Source of the DNA: Whitmania pigra
Lineage: Eukaryota; Annelida; Clitellata; Hirudinida; Haemopidae
Direction: 5' to 3'
DNA length: 64,000 nt
Assembly (NCBI GenBank): GCA_021613335.1
Contig: JAJTWR010000431.1
Location: forward strand, 1,240,001 to 1,304,000
The notes under the pieces were generated by a model. The model searched no databases, was not told where the DNA came from, and saw only the letters and a program-made list of their open reading frames with translations. This document shows, one piece after another, positions 43,120 to 51,362 of this stretch. Positions within the stretch are counted from its first letter, which is position 1. Every line of letters begins with the position of its first letter. The translations under genes and the position numbers were made by a program.

Positions 43120-43637
43120 TTTTTTGCCTTTCCTGAGTTGAACAACAATTTACGTCTGACTACTTGCTGCAGATTTCTTGAAGCCCATTGCCTCATTCTC
43201 TGCATTTCCTGACCTATCTACCACGACCTAACTACCTACAACGGGCACCGAAGCAAATTTCAGTTGAAATGAACTAATCAGTGCTATGCTTTAGACTTTA
43301 TTGGGATATTCGAAATTTAAATCGCACAATAATTCAAATTGCCGAGATGCTATTAATCTTTGATTTTCGCTGAGCTAATCGCAATATCCCTAAATATTAA
43401 CTCTAGGCCGGAAGATAGCCGTGGAGATACCGGGAGTTTCGATACAAGTCTTGTTGGCCACACTTTGAACCTCTGGAGAGGCGAATCTCGTCAGAGTCAT
43501 TGCTTCACGACCATCCTTGGCCCCGGTCGTTTCGAGGAGCAATCACTCCTCAATTCCGGTCTGCTGCCCTAGCCTACGGGGCAATCCGCCGGATGGGGTT
43601 CTTCTAGACGAATCTTCTCGTCCAAGTCAAGCAGTCG
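43120..43637. other. AT-rich intergenic region
   Basis: About 520 nt without a convincing gene. The half next to the lipoprotein (43120-43400) is AT-rich and probably carries its promoter. A 70-codon frame at 43360-43572 has no Shine-Dalgarno and no recognisable protein character. The short perfect palindrome ATCCGCCGGAT lies near 43585. The region ends at the carbonic anhydrase stop codon. Confidence 0.5.
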
Positions 43638-44159
43638 TCAAGCTGTGCCTGAATTTTTGTAGGAGAGTGTAAGCTCCCGGTAGGAAGCGCAGGAGCGTCG
43701 TATGACTTCGAGCTCTCGCTCGCCAACTTCCCGCAGCACTTTGCCCGGTGAGCCGACCACGAAGCTCCGCGGCGGGTAGACCTTCCCCGGTGGGAGCAGG
43801 GCTCCGGCGGCGACGAAGGACCAGGCCCCGAGTTCGACGTTGTCCATCAGCACGGCGCCCATACCGATGAGGCACCATTCGCCGACCTTGCACCCGTGGA
43901 GTATCGCCCGGTGCCCGACCGTACAAGACGGACCTATATGGGTGGTGGAAACGCCGCCAGTCGCATGCGCGATGACGCCATCTTGGAGATTCGTCTGCGC
44001 GCCGATGACGATTGCGCCCCGGTCACCCCGCAACACGCTGGTAGGCCAGACCGAAACCTCTTCGGCGAGGTGGACCTCTCCGATGATTTCGGCGCTCGGG
44101 TGCACCCAGGCGGTCGGGTGGATTCGCGGTTCGAAGCTCCGATATGCGATGATGGCCAT
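43638..44159 (-). CDS. gamma carbonic anhydrase family protein
   Basis: 173 aa left-handed beta-helix (hexapeptide repeat) protein. The three metal-binding His are visible: His65 in VIAHAT, and His83 and His88 in TVGHRAILHGC. The N-terminal SVWPTSVLRGDRGAIVIG segment is typical of the YrdA/PaaY-like branch. These bind zinc or iron; some hydrate CO2, many have other or no proven activity. It stands alone, divergent to the small gene that follows. Confidence 0.92.
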   Translation of the reverse strand: MAIIAYRSFEPRIHPTAWVHPSAEIIGEVHLAEEVSVWPTSVLRGDRGAIVIGAQTNLQDGVIAHATGGVSTTHIGPSCTVGHRAILHGCKVGEWCLIGMGAVLMDNVELGAWSFVAAGALLPPGKVYPPRSFVVGSPGKVLREVGERELEVIRRSCASYRELTLSYKNSGTA

Positions 44160-44227
44160 CCTGCATGCATGTATCAGCTACGAAGCAGTTGCGCACAACC
44201 GGCGGCTCCGATGTAACTTCGTCGCCT

Positions 44228-44521
44228 ATGAAGAGCGGCGGCCCCGAAGCTGCGAACTACCACGTCGTCGAGGTATCCCCGGTCGATGCAGAAACTCTGG
44301 AGCAATGCCTCAATGAACAAACCTCCCAAGGCTATCTCTTCCAGGGTCTCCACTTCGTGATGAGCGAATCTTCGCACCGCCCCACCATGGCATTTGTCAT
44401 TTTCCGAAAAGGCGTTGCTCCGCTGTCGCTTGCGGTACAGGAGAAGCCCGACTCACAGAATACGTCGCCCCCGCACCAAGCGCCGCCGAAGAAGAAGCAC
44501 AAAAGGCATTCTCCTCGATGA
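44228..44521 (+). CDS. DUF4177-like small protein
   Basis: 97 aa from the internal ATG at 44228; the frame runs back to an ATG at 44165, but that stretch looks non-coding. The core NYHVVEVSPVDAETLEQCLN ... GYLFQGLHFVM ... TMAFVIFRK has the beta-alpha-beta pattern of DUF4177 proteins (from memory). The tail is rich in Pro, Lys and His. It overlaps the RDD gene by ATGA, so it is the first gene of a three-gene operon. Start site uncertain; function unknown. Confidence 0.6.
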   Translation: MKSGGPEAANYHVVEVSPVDAETLEQCLNEQTSQGYLFQGLHFVMSESSHRPTMAFVIFRKGVAPLSLAVQEKPDSQNTSPPHQAPPKKKHKRHSPR

Positions 44522-45063
44522 ATTCCCCGCCCAAAACCCTGCGACTCGTTGAGCGCGACGAAACGCTCAAGTTCCCCCGCGCGTCGCTCGCCCTGCGCAC
44601 CGGAGCGAGGCTCATGGATTGCATTCTCGCTTGGGGGCTCTTCGTTGCGACCGGCCGCTTTGGCGCAGTGGCCGCGCTCGTTTACATCCTCTTTGCCGAC
44701 GGACTCTTCACCGGGCAAAGCCCCGGCAAGCGGCTCTTCGGAGTCAAAGTACTTCGGGTCGACATGAAAAAGAGCGGCGGCTTCCGGGAGAGCGTCTCCC
44801 GCAATTCAATTTTTGGTTTCATCTTCTTGCTGCTCATGTTGCCGGTCTATGCACCGCAGATTTTCGTGGGTGCCGTGGTGTGCTTGGGGGGCCTCGAATT
44901 CTTCGCCACGCTCCGCTCCCCCGAAGGCCGACGGCTCGGCGACCGCTGGGCGGCCACCCAGGTTGTCGATGGCCGCGTCCCGGCCGACGGCGCTGCTGCG
45001 AACTCCTCCGAATCCGTCTGGCGTCCCTCGAAGACGAGCGCCCAGTGCCGACGAGTCGCCTAA
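44518..45063 (+). CDS. RDD family membrane protein
   Basis: 181 aa with about three hydrophobic helices. The RDD motif is seen as ALRTGARLMDCILAW and SPGKRLFGVKVLRVD. RDD proteins are small membrane proteins of mostly unknown role, sometimes linked to ion transport. The last ~35 residues are hydrophilic and non-conserved. It overlaps its neighbours on both sides (ATGA and TAATG), so its translation is probably coupled. Confidence 0.85.
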   Translation: MNSPPKTLRLVERDETLKFPRASLALRTGARLMDCILAWGLFVATGRFGAVAALVYILFADGLFTGQSPGKRLFGVKVLRVDMKKSGGFRESVSRNSIFGFIFLLLMLPVYAPQIFVGAVVCLGGLEFFATLRSPEGRRLGDRWAATQVVDGRVPADGAAANSSESVWRPSKTSAQCRRVA

Positions 45064-46118
45064 TGTATCGACCCCTTCGCGTCGGCTTTGCCTACAACGT
45101 CAAGCGCATCGCTCCGTCCGTTTCCGTGAAGCGCATCGAAGACCGGGAAGCGGAATACGACTCCCCCTCCACCCTCGCCGCTATCCGCGAGGCCATCGCG
45201 GGCTACGGTCACCAGGTGGTCGACCTCGAAGCGACCGAGACTTTTCCGTCTACGCTGCTCGCCAACCCCGTCGACGTGGTCTTCAACATCGCCGAAGGCT
45301 CGCGCGGCCGCACCCGTGAGAGCCACGTGCCGGCGGTCCTCGAATTGTTGAACATCCCCTACACCGGCTCGGATCCCACGGCCTTGGCGCTGGCACTCGA
45401 CAAGGCACTCGCGAAAACCGTCGTGCGCTCCGCCGGTGTCGACACCCCGCCCTCGCAGGTTATGCACACCGGCCGCGAACGCCTCGACCGCGCTCTTGGT
45501 CCCTGGCCGTTGATGGTGAAGCCCGTCGCCGAGGGCAGCTCGAAGGGCGTCGGCCCCAAGAGCGTCGCCCACAGCGAGGCGGAGCTTCGGTCCGTGGTGC
45601 GGCAGCTCGTCGAGCGCTACCAGCAACCGGCCCTCATCGAGACCTTCGTATCCGGCCGTGAATTCACTGTCGGCGTCCTCGGAGAGCGGAGGCTCACGGT
45701 GCTGCCGCCGATGGAGGTGGTGTTCACCGATGCGAGCGACCCGACGCCCATCTACCGCTTCGAGGACAAGCTCGCGGCCAATAGCCGCATTCGCTACGAC
45801 ATCCCTGCACGGCTTCCCCCGGCCACGAATGCCAAGCTCACCGCCCTCGCCCGCACGGTGTTTCGGGCGCTCGGCTGCCGCGATGTGGCGCGCATCGACT
45901 TCCGCATGGATGCTTCGGGACGCATCTACTTCTTGGAGTGCAATCCGCTGCCGGGACTCACGCCGCAGTGGGGTGACTTGGTGATGATCGCCGACGCCGG
46001 GGGCCTCGACTACCGCTCACTCATCCACGAAATCTTGAGCGGCGCCCTCCGGCGCTACCGCGAACAAGCCGGGCCCCGCCGCCGCTCAAACCAGCCATCC
46101 GCGCGCCCGCGCCTGTAA
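45063..46118 (+). CDS. ATP-grasp ligase of the D-alanine--D-alanine ligase family
   Basis: 351 aa from the ATG at 45063 that overlaps the RDD stop (TAATG); the longer frame starting at 44619 lies over the RDD gene in another frame and is spurious. Ddl/ATP-grasp features are present: VVFNIAEGSRG, IPYTGSDPTALALALDKALAK, MVKPVAEGSSKGVG and metal-binding FLECNPLPGLTPQ. The N-terminal domain is more divergent than in true Ddl, and the gene sits with DUF4177-like and RDD genes rather than mur genes, so the substrate may be another peptide or amino acid. Confidence 0.8.
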   Translation: MYRPLRVGFAYNVKRIAPSVSVKRIEDREAEYDSPSTLAAIREAIAGYGHQVVDLEATETFPSTLLANPVDVVFNIAEGSRGRTRESHVPAVLELLNIPYTGSDPTALALALDKALAKTVVRSAGVDTPPSQVMHTGRERLDRALGPWPLMVKPVAEGSSKGVGPKSVAHSEAELRSVVRQLVERYQQPALIETFVSGREFTVGVLGERRLTVLPPMEVVFTDASDPTPIYRFEDKLAANSRIRYDIPARLPPATNAKLTALARTVFRALGCRDVARIDFRMDASGRIYFLECNPLPGLTPQWGDLVMIADAGGLDYRSLIHEILSGALRRYREQAGPRRRSNQPSARPRL

Positions 46119-46430
46119 GTCTTCGGAAAGTGCTCGGGCTCGGACGCTTTGAATGCTGGGCTCAAGCATCGCTGGATTCGCTGGAGCAAATCTCCTTCCC
46201 GCCCACTTTTTGGTTGCATACGTCCGATACGTTTCGCATATTACTTTTGAGCACCTCCCACGCCTCTTCACGGGGCGCACCAGGGGGGTCATTTTTTTGC
46301 CCCCCGTCACTATGAGCTCCGAAATCCCTGATGGCATACCATCGGCGAGCGGATATTTTCCTTTAGTCTAGGCTTCGCGCATCGGCCCGATTCTTGCTGC
46401 TTGTAGCTTCAGCGATCGCTGGAGCCACCG
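46119..46430. other. intergenic region containing a G/C hairpin
   Basis: About 310 nt without a gene. A hairpin is evident: GGGGGG (46283-46288) can pair with CCCCCC (46300-46305) around a loop holding seven T, and ACGGGG (46270-46275) offers an alternative pairing with CCCCGT (46302-46307). There is no T tract after the stem, so a terminator is not certain. GGAG near 46420 serves the Abi-like gene. Confidence 0.5.
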
Positions 46431-47195
46431 ATGAGCACGTTCGACAAGAAGGCCTTAACCACACAGGAACAGCTCGATTTGCTCATCCGCCGCGGGATGC
46501 GAGTCTCAGATCCGAGACTGGCAGTGCAATGCCTCACCCATATCAACTACTACCGGCTGAGGGCCTTTTGGAGCCCCTACGAAGCACCAGCGAAGCTTGA
46601 TGGCGACCACTCTTTCTCCGACCTGGCCGATTTCGCGACTGTTTTAGCGATCTACGACTTCGATCGCGAGTTACGCCTACTGCTCATCGACGCCATTGAG
46701 CGGGTAGAAATCTCGCTGCGCACTCGGTTAGCAAACGAACTTAGCCTTCGCTACGGACCGTTCGTTCACCAGGATAAATCCCACTGGTCGAATTCTCAAA
46801 CCTGGCGGGAACTCAACAATCAATTAATCAGGCAGTACAAACGGAGCTTCGAAGTGTATGCCAAACACTACCGAATGAGCAAGATCAGCCCCGCATCCTC
46901 ATGGCGGAAGCGGCTCAAACACAGCTCGTCGACCTTGAGCCCTCGAACTCCTCGCTGGGTACGAACGCGTAGGTTCGCTCAGACCCCGAGGACGCGATGG
47001 GTCGAGACGCTGCGGGCCTTGCCTTTGACCTGGAGTTTGTCGACCGGCACCGATTTGAAGGCGTCGCCAGCGCGCTCCAGAGTCTCGCCGGTCACCAGGA
47101 TTTCGCCGCCTTGCGCAAGTCCGCACAGGCGTGAAGCGATATTCACCGAGTCGCCGATAGCGGTGAACTCGTGGCGCTCGTGGGAGCCGAAGTAG
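46431..47195 (+). pseudogene. Abi-like (Abi_2/AbiD-AbiF) protein, 3' truncated
   Basis: The first ~145 codons match the N-terminal half of Abi_2 family phage-abortive-infection proteins: FDKKALTTQEQLDLLIRRGM, LTHINYYRLRAFWSPY, FATVLAIYDFDRELRLLLID, AIERVEISLRTRLANELS. After about base 46880 the frame no longer resembles the family, and from 46979 it runs antisense through the cyclase gene, with a basic Ser/Arg/Thr-rich translation typical of an antisense frame. The family normally continues for another ~120-150 residues, so this looks like a 5' fragment whose 3' part was lost. The ATG has a good Shine-Dalgarno (GGAG, 7 nt). Lower G+C than neighbours suggests acquisition. It is probably non-functional. 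Confidence 0.6.
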
Positions 47196-48652
47196 CCCAC
47201 GACTGCCGGTCCGGTGTTGATGCCGATGCCAACTTCAATCGCTCGCTTGCCTTGGGCCTCGCGGAGCGCGTTCATCTCGTGGATGACTTCTTGCATTTCG
47301 AGGGCGCAGCGCAGGGTGCGCGCGGCGTCGTCCTCGTGGGAAATCGGCGGCCCCCAGGTCGCCATCACACAGTCGCCGATGAACTTGTCGAGGTTGCCCT
47401 CGTATTTAAAGATGAGATTGGCCATCGCCGCGAAGAAGTCGTTCAACATCGAGACGATCTCTTCCGGCTCTTCTCGTTCGGCAAGCGAGGTGAACCCCCG
47501 GATGTCGGCGAACATCACCGTCACCTCGACGTTCTGACCGGCGCGGAAAATCTCGACCTTTCCAGAGATGACCGCCGCAGCGACCGCCGGGGCGAGGAAT
47601 CGCGCCAGCTCGGCACGAGCGATTGCCGAGCGCTCGATTTCCTCCGCGAGTTCCGCATTCTCGAAGGCGATGGCCGCCTGCGAGGCGATGCCTGCGAGCA
47701 CTTGGAGGTCTTTTTCCGAAAAGGCGTTCGTCCGCTCGCGGGTGTCGCAGAAGAGCACCCCGCGCAGAATGCCCTTCGACTTGAGCGGCACCGCCATCGC
47801 GCTGCGAATTCCTTGCGAGACCACCGACTCCGAGGTGGAGAACCGCGAGTCGAGAATCGCGTCGGCAGTGAGCACCGCATCGCCGCGGCTGATGACCTCG
47901 TTGAGCACCGTATCGGACACTTCGAGTTCGGAGTTGTCGTCGGCTTCGCGGCGGATCCGCGCATGGAGAGCCAAGTTCCCGCGCTCGTCGGCAAAGAAGA
48001 CCGCCGCATTATCCGCCGGAATGAGCTCGAAGGCCACCTGAAGAATGGTGTCGAGCACCGCCTTGAGATCGCGCTGCAAGCCCATCGCTCGGTGGAACTC
48101 GTTGGCGATCCGCAGTTTCTCGTAGTCTTCGCGCAGCACCTTCAAATCGGTGATCTGCTCCGCTGCGCGGAAGTTCGAGGAGTTCGCAAGCGGAATGGGC
48201 GCGATGATGGCGGGCCGGGAGTACACCACCGAACGCACCGCGACGTTGCCCGTGACCGTGCGCCCCGGCTTCTCCTCGTCGAGGTGGCAGATGAACTTGG
48301 TCTTGCCGAGGGTGAGCTCGTCGCCATCGCGCAAGCGCACCTGATCCCGCACCCGGATTCCATTCACGAAGGTTCCGTTGGTGGAGTTGAGGTCGCGAAC
48401 GATGAAGCCCTGCTTTGAACTCTCAATGACGCAGTGTTCTTTGGAAACCACATTGTCCGCGAGGCGAATGGTGCTGTTGGGATGCCGCCCGAGCGTCGTC
48501 ACACTCCCGAGCTGAATTTCTCCAAGTTCACCGTCGGGAAAACGCCCTTCGAGGCGCGGACCATTGATCACTCCGACTGGACGGATTTGTGTAGCCCGCA
48601 AAGGTGTGGCAGGAGCGTTCTTGGCTCCTTGACTTCGAGTTTTTGGATCCAT
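46979..48652 (-). CDS. adenylate/guanylate cyclase with FHA and GAF domains
   Basis: 557 aa from the ATG at 48652 (GGAAG 5 nt upstream; the GTG at 48655 is less likely). Residues about 35-125 are an FHA domain (TLGRHPNSTIRLADNVVSKEH, DLNSTNGTFVNG) that binds phosphothreonine peptides. A GAF domain follows (about 185-345) and then a class III cyclase domain (about 375-555) with both metal-binding Asp regions (VMFADIRGFTSLAE, IGDCVMATWG) and the segment HEFTAIGDSVNIASRLCG. No membrane helix. It likely makes cAMP in response to a GAF signal and kinase input. It is divergent from truD with 56 nt between starts. Confidence 0.92.
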   Translation of the reverse strand: MDPKTRSQGAKNAPATPLRATQIRPVGVINGPRLEGRFPDGELGEIQLGSVTTLGRHPNSTIRLADNVVSKEHCVIESSKQGFIVRDLNSTNGTFVNGIRVRDQVRLRDGDELTLGKTKFICHLDEEKPGRTVTGNVAVRSVVYSRPAIIAPIPLANSSNFRAAEQITDLKVLREDYEKLRIANEFHRAMGLQRDLKAVLDTILQVAFELIPADNAAVFFADERGNLALHARIRREADDNSELEVSDTVLNEVISRGDAVLTADAILDSRFSTSESVVSQGIRSAMAVPLKSKGILRGVLFCDTRERTNAFSEKDLQVLAGIASQAAIAFENAELAEEIERSAIARAELARFLAPAVAAAVISGKVEIFRAGQNVEVTVMFADIRGFTSLAEREEPEEIVSMLNDFFAAMANLIFKYEGNLDKFIGDCVMATWGPPISHEDDAARTLRCALEMQEVIHEMNALREAQGKRAIEVGIGINTGPAVVGYFGSHERHEFTAIGDSVNIASRLCGLAQGGEILVTGETLERAGDAFKSVPVDKLQVKGKARSVSTHRVLGV

Positions 48653-48708
48653 CACAGCTTCCGACTTTCTAGCAGATGCGGAGACGGATTCGGAGCAGGA
48701 GATTCAAC

Positions 48709-50007
48709 GTGCGCATGAAACAGAAGCCGGAGGACTTTTCAGTCAAAGAGTCCTACCGGTTCAACAGAGTCCCGTCGGGCAAATTTCGCGTCTATCTCCT
48801 CGAAAAGCAGAAGGTGTCAACCTACGAAGCCGTCGGGCGCATCGAGCGCCAATTCGGGCTGAAGCCCGGGGCGGTTTCCTACTGCGGCCTCAAAGATAAG
48901 CAGGGGTGGACCGAGCAGCTCATCGCGGTCGAAGGCACCGACGTCACGCTGCAAGACCCGGACCTCCGCCTCAAGTTCTTGGGGCGCACCGACGAGCCGA
49001 TCACCGCCGCCAACGCCACCTCGAACCGCTTCGCGGTTACGGTGCGGTCGCTCACCTCGCCGGAGCTTCGCGAACTCCCCATCGCCGCCGACGAAGTGCA
49101 GCGCCTCGGCATCCTCAATTACTTCGATGACCAGCGCTTCGGCAGCCTGAAGCACGGTCAGGGCTTCATCGCGAAAGACCTCCTGCGCGGCGACTTCGAA
49201 GCGGCCCTCCGCAATTTCTTTGCTGTGCCCTCCGACCTCGACCGCACCGACGATGCCAAGGTGAAAGCCTTCTGGCGCGACCATTGGGGCGACTGGCGCG
49301 CGCACTGCCCGTTGCCGGAAGGAAAGAAATACGCCCGCCTGCTGTACCGGCTCAAACAAGATCCGAACGACTTCTTGGGCGCGCTGCTCAGCATCGAGTC
49401 GCGCTACCGGGCCATGTTGCTCTTCACCTACCAGTCGTACCTCTGGAACGAGACCGCTCGGCGCCTCCTGCAGTTGTGCCTCCCGCGCGAATCGCTCTTT
49501 CCGATGCGCTACCAAGCCGGCACGCTGCTGCACCACCGCTCCGCACCCCCGGAAGTGCTCCATTATCTGCGCAAGGTGACAGTCCCGCTCCTCGCGCCGG
49601 ACACGAAGTTCACCGACGAGCGCGTGGCCGAGGCCGCCAACTGGGTGCTCGGGAAGGAAAAACTCTCCCTCGACCGGCTCGTCGTTCCCGGTGCCGAGCG
49701 CCGCCTCTTTTTCAAGCACGAGGAGCGACCACTGTTGGTGTTTCCGTACAAGCTGATCGTCGGCAAGCCTCGGCCCGACGAACTCAATCGCGGCTACACC
49801 AAGGTGAACGTCGCATTCACGTTGCCGCTCGGCAGCTACGCGACGATGGTGATTAAACGGCTCTTTGCCGCCGTCGAGGAGAGCCGCCCGGCGCGCGAGG
49901 AGGAGCACCAACCGCTGCCGCGGAAGAGGGACCCGCGAGAACGCCGCCCAGCGCGCCCCGATAACGCACCGCGCCGTCGCCCGCCGATGGGACGCGCGCG
50001 GTCATAA
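48709..50007 (+). CDS. truD: tRNA pseudouridine(13) synthase TruD
   Basis: 432 aa from the GTG at 48709, chosen because AGGAG (48697-48701) lies 7 nt upstream; an ATG at 48676 would add 11 basic residues and an ATG at 48715 is the other option. TruD makes pseudouridine 13 in tRNA-Glu. It shows KPEDFSVKE, the catalytic motif YCGLKDKQGWTEQ with Asp63, and the family segment NYFDDQRFGS. A basic, Arg/Pro-rich tail of about 40 residues is not part of the core enzyme. Confidence 0.93.
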   Translation: MRMKQKPEDFSVKESYRFNRVPSGKFRVYLLEKQKVSTYEAVGRIERQFGLKPGAVSYCGLKDKQGWTEQLIAVEGTDVTLQDPDLRLKFLGRTDEPITAANATSNRFAVTVRSLTSPELRELPIAADEVQRLGILNYFDDQRFGSLKHGQGFIAKDLLRGDFEAALRNFFAVPSDLDRTDDAKVKAFWRDHWGDWRAHCPLPEGKKYARLLYRLKQDPNDFLGALLSIESRYRAMLLFTYQSYLWNETARRLLQLCLPRESLFPMRYQAGTLLHHRSAPPEVLHYLRKVTVPLLAPDTKFTDERVAEAANWVLGKEKLSLDRLVVPGAERRLFFKHEERPLLVFPYKLIVGKPRPDELNRGYTKVNVAFTLPLGSYATMVIKRLFAAVEESRPAREEEHQPLPRKRDPRERRPARPDNAPRRRPPMGRARS

Positions 50008-50199
50008 TTCTAGAAGCTTTGAATTTATCTACTGCATAAGGCTACCGATTTTAAATCGTTCTCATCGTCGCCCACAATAATGACTGCTTTTCTCGTTCGT
50101 AACCTTCAATCCACAGCTCACACCGAAGGGCTAGGCCCTAGGCGGATTCCAGAAGGAGGATCAGTGAAATGACGAATTGCACCCAGCGTATACTCCCTT

Positions 50200-50880
50200 A
50201 TGGAATCCAAAACTTTCACGCCTTCCCTGTTGGGAAGCTCGCTTTCTAGTCCGCTGGGAGAGATGTTGGCCCGAGGGGAATCCCAGAGCGCAGAACTAGT
50301 TCGTCGCGCCCAACTCGGCGACAAGAACGCATTTGCGTCCTTGGTGAAAGCGCACCAGCGCGTCATTTACGGACTCTGCGTTCGACTGTTGCGCTCCACC
50401 ACCGAGGCCTCCGACGTGGCCCAAGAGACCTTCCTGCGCGCCTACGAGCATCTCCACCGCTACGACTCGTCGAGGCCCTTCGAAGTGTGGGTCCTCGCCA
50501 TCGCCCGCAATCTCTGCCTCGACATCCTCCGCCGCAAGTCGCTCGCCTCGGTGGAAGATGTGTCGAAGCACATCGACTACCTGCCCTCCGGAGCGACCAA
50601 CGCCGAGACTGCGTTCATCCAACAGCAGGAATTCCAATCCCTCGAGGCCGCGCTCTCCACATTGTCCGCGAGCGACCGAGAAGTCCTCACGCTCTACTAC
50701 ACCCAGCGGCGGACAACCAAGGAGATCGCGGAGATCCTCGAGGTGGCCCCCGGCACCATCATGGCCCGGCTCTTTCGAGCCCGAGAAAAACTTCGCGAAC
50801 GCCTCCAAAAGAGCGACAAGATTGACAATGTCATCGACGTAACCCCTGACAAAGACGAAACGAAAAGCGGTGCAACATGA
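50200..50880 (+). CDS. ECF-type RNA polymerase sigma factor
   Basis: 226 aa. Region 2 (about 47-110: FASLVKAHQRVIYGLCVRLL, DVAQETFLRAYEHLHRYD, FEVWVLAIARNLCLDILRR) and region 4 (about 145-200: LSASDREVLTLYYTQRRTTK, EIAEILEVAPGTIMARLFRA) are clear, without regions 1 and 3. It should direct RNA polymerase to a small regulon, probably including this operon. The stop codon overlaps the start of the next gene (ATGA), the usual arrangement with an anti-sigma factor. Confidence 0.93.
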   Translation: MESKTFTPSLLGSSLSSPLGEMLARGESQSAELVRRAQLGDKNAFASLVKAHQRVIYGLCVRLLRSTTEASDVAQETFLRAYEHLHRYDSSRPFEVWVLAIARNLCLDILRRKSLASVEDVSKHIDYLPSGATNAETAFIQQQEFQSLEAALSTLSASDREVLTLYYTQRRTTKEIAEILEVAPGTIMARLFRAREKLRERLQKSDKIDNVIDVTPDKDETKSGAT

Positions 50881-51362
50881 TCACCCAGCGCTGGCGAGAA
50901 GAAGAACACGATTTTGAAGAGTTTCTCCGCGACTTCCCAGAGTCCGAGCACGACGCTATCCGCGCTGCGCACATTGACATCGCTCACTCGCTCGCGATGC
51001 TCGAGCAGCCGGAACCTCCCGCAGACTTCACCGCGCAGGTCATGGCCCGCATTGCCGAGCACGGCGTCGCTGTGCGCTTCTCCCCTAGTGAAATCTTCGC
51101 TGCTACCGTGGCACAGCTCGGCGTCATGGTCGCGGCGTACATGCTCTTCGTCTCTTCCGGCAACAACATCCACCCCGCGGTAGCACTCGAAAAGCTTATC
51201 CTCGCCACCAAGACTGCTTACTTGCACTTGGAAGACGGCGGCGGCTTTGACTTTCTCCTCCGCTCGATGCCTATGGCCGCCGGGCTCGTCGCTATAGCCC
51301 TCGTCTCACTCGCCCTCCTTCACCGCGTCGTCGCAACACCCTCCTTCGAGACCCGCTCATGA
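50877..51362 (+). CDS. probable anti-sigma factor (single-pass or two-pass membrane protein)
   Basis: 161 aa. The N-terminal ~55 residues are charged (EEEHDFEEFLRDFPESEHDA) and likely cytoplasmic, and two hydrophobic segments follow (about 75-95 and 133-151). I see no His-x3-Cys-x2-Cys zinc motif. The call rests on position: it overlaps the ECF sigma gene by ATGA and the next gene by ATGA, and it has the length and topology of anti-sigma proteins. An alternative is an unrelated membrane protein. Confidence 0.55.
   Translation: MITQRWREEEHDFEEFLRDFPESEHDAIRAAHIDIAHSLAMLEQPEPPADFTAQVMARIAEHGVAVRFSPSEIFAATVAQLGVMVAAYMLFVSSGNNIHPAVALEKLILATKTAYLHLEDGGGFDFLLRSMPMAAGLVAIALVSLALLHRVVATPSFETRS

Noticed and set aside
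43360..43572. 70-codon frame in the intergenic region
   Set aside because: No ribosome site, no recognisable domain, not supported by composition.
44619..46118. 499-residue version of the ATP-grasp protein
   Set aside because: The first 148 residues lie over the RDD gene in another frame; the real start is the ATG at 45063.
46270..46307. Rho-independent terminator after the ATP-grasp gene
   Set aside because: The G6/C6 stem has its T run in the loop and no T tract after it, so I describe it only as a hairpin.
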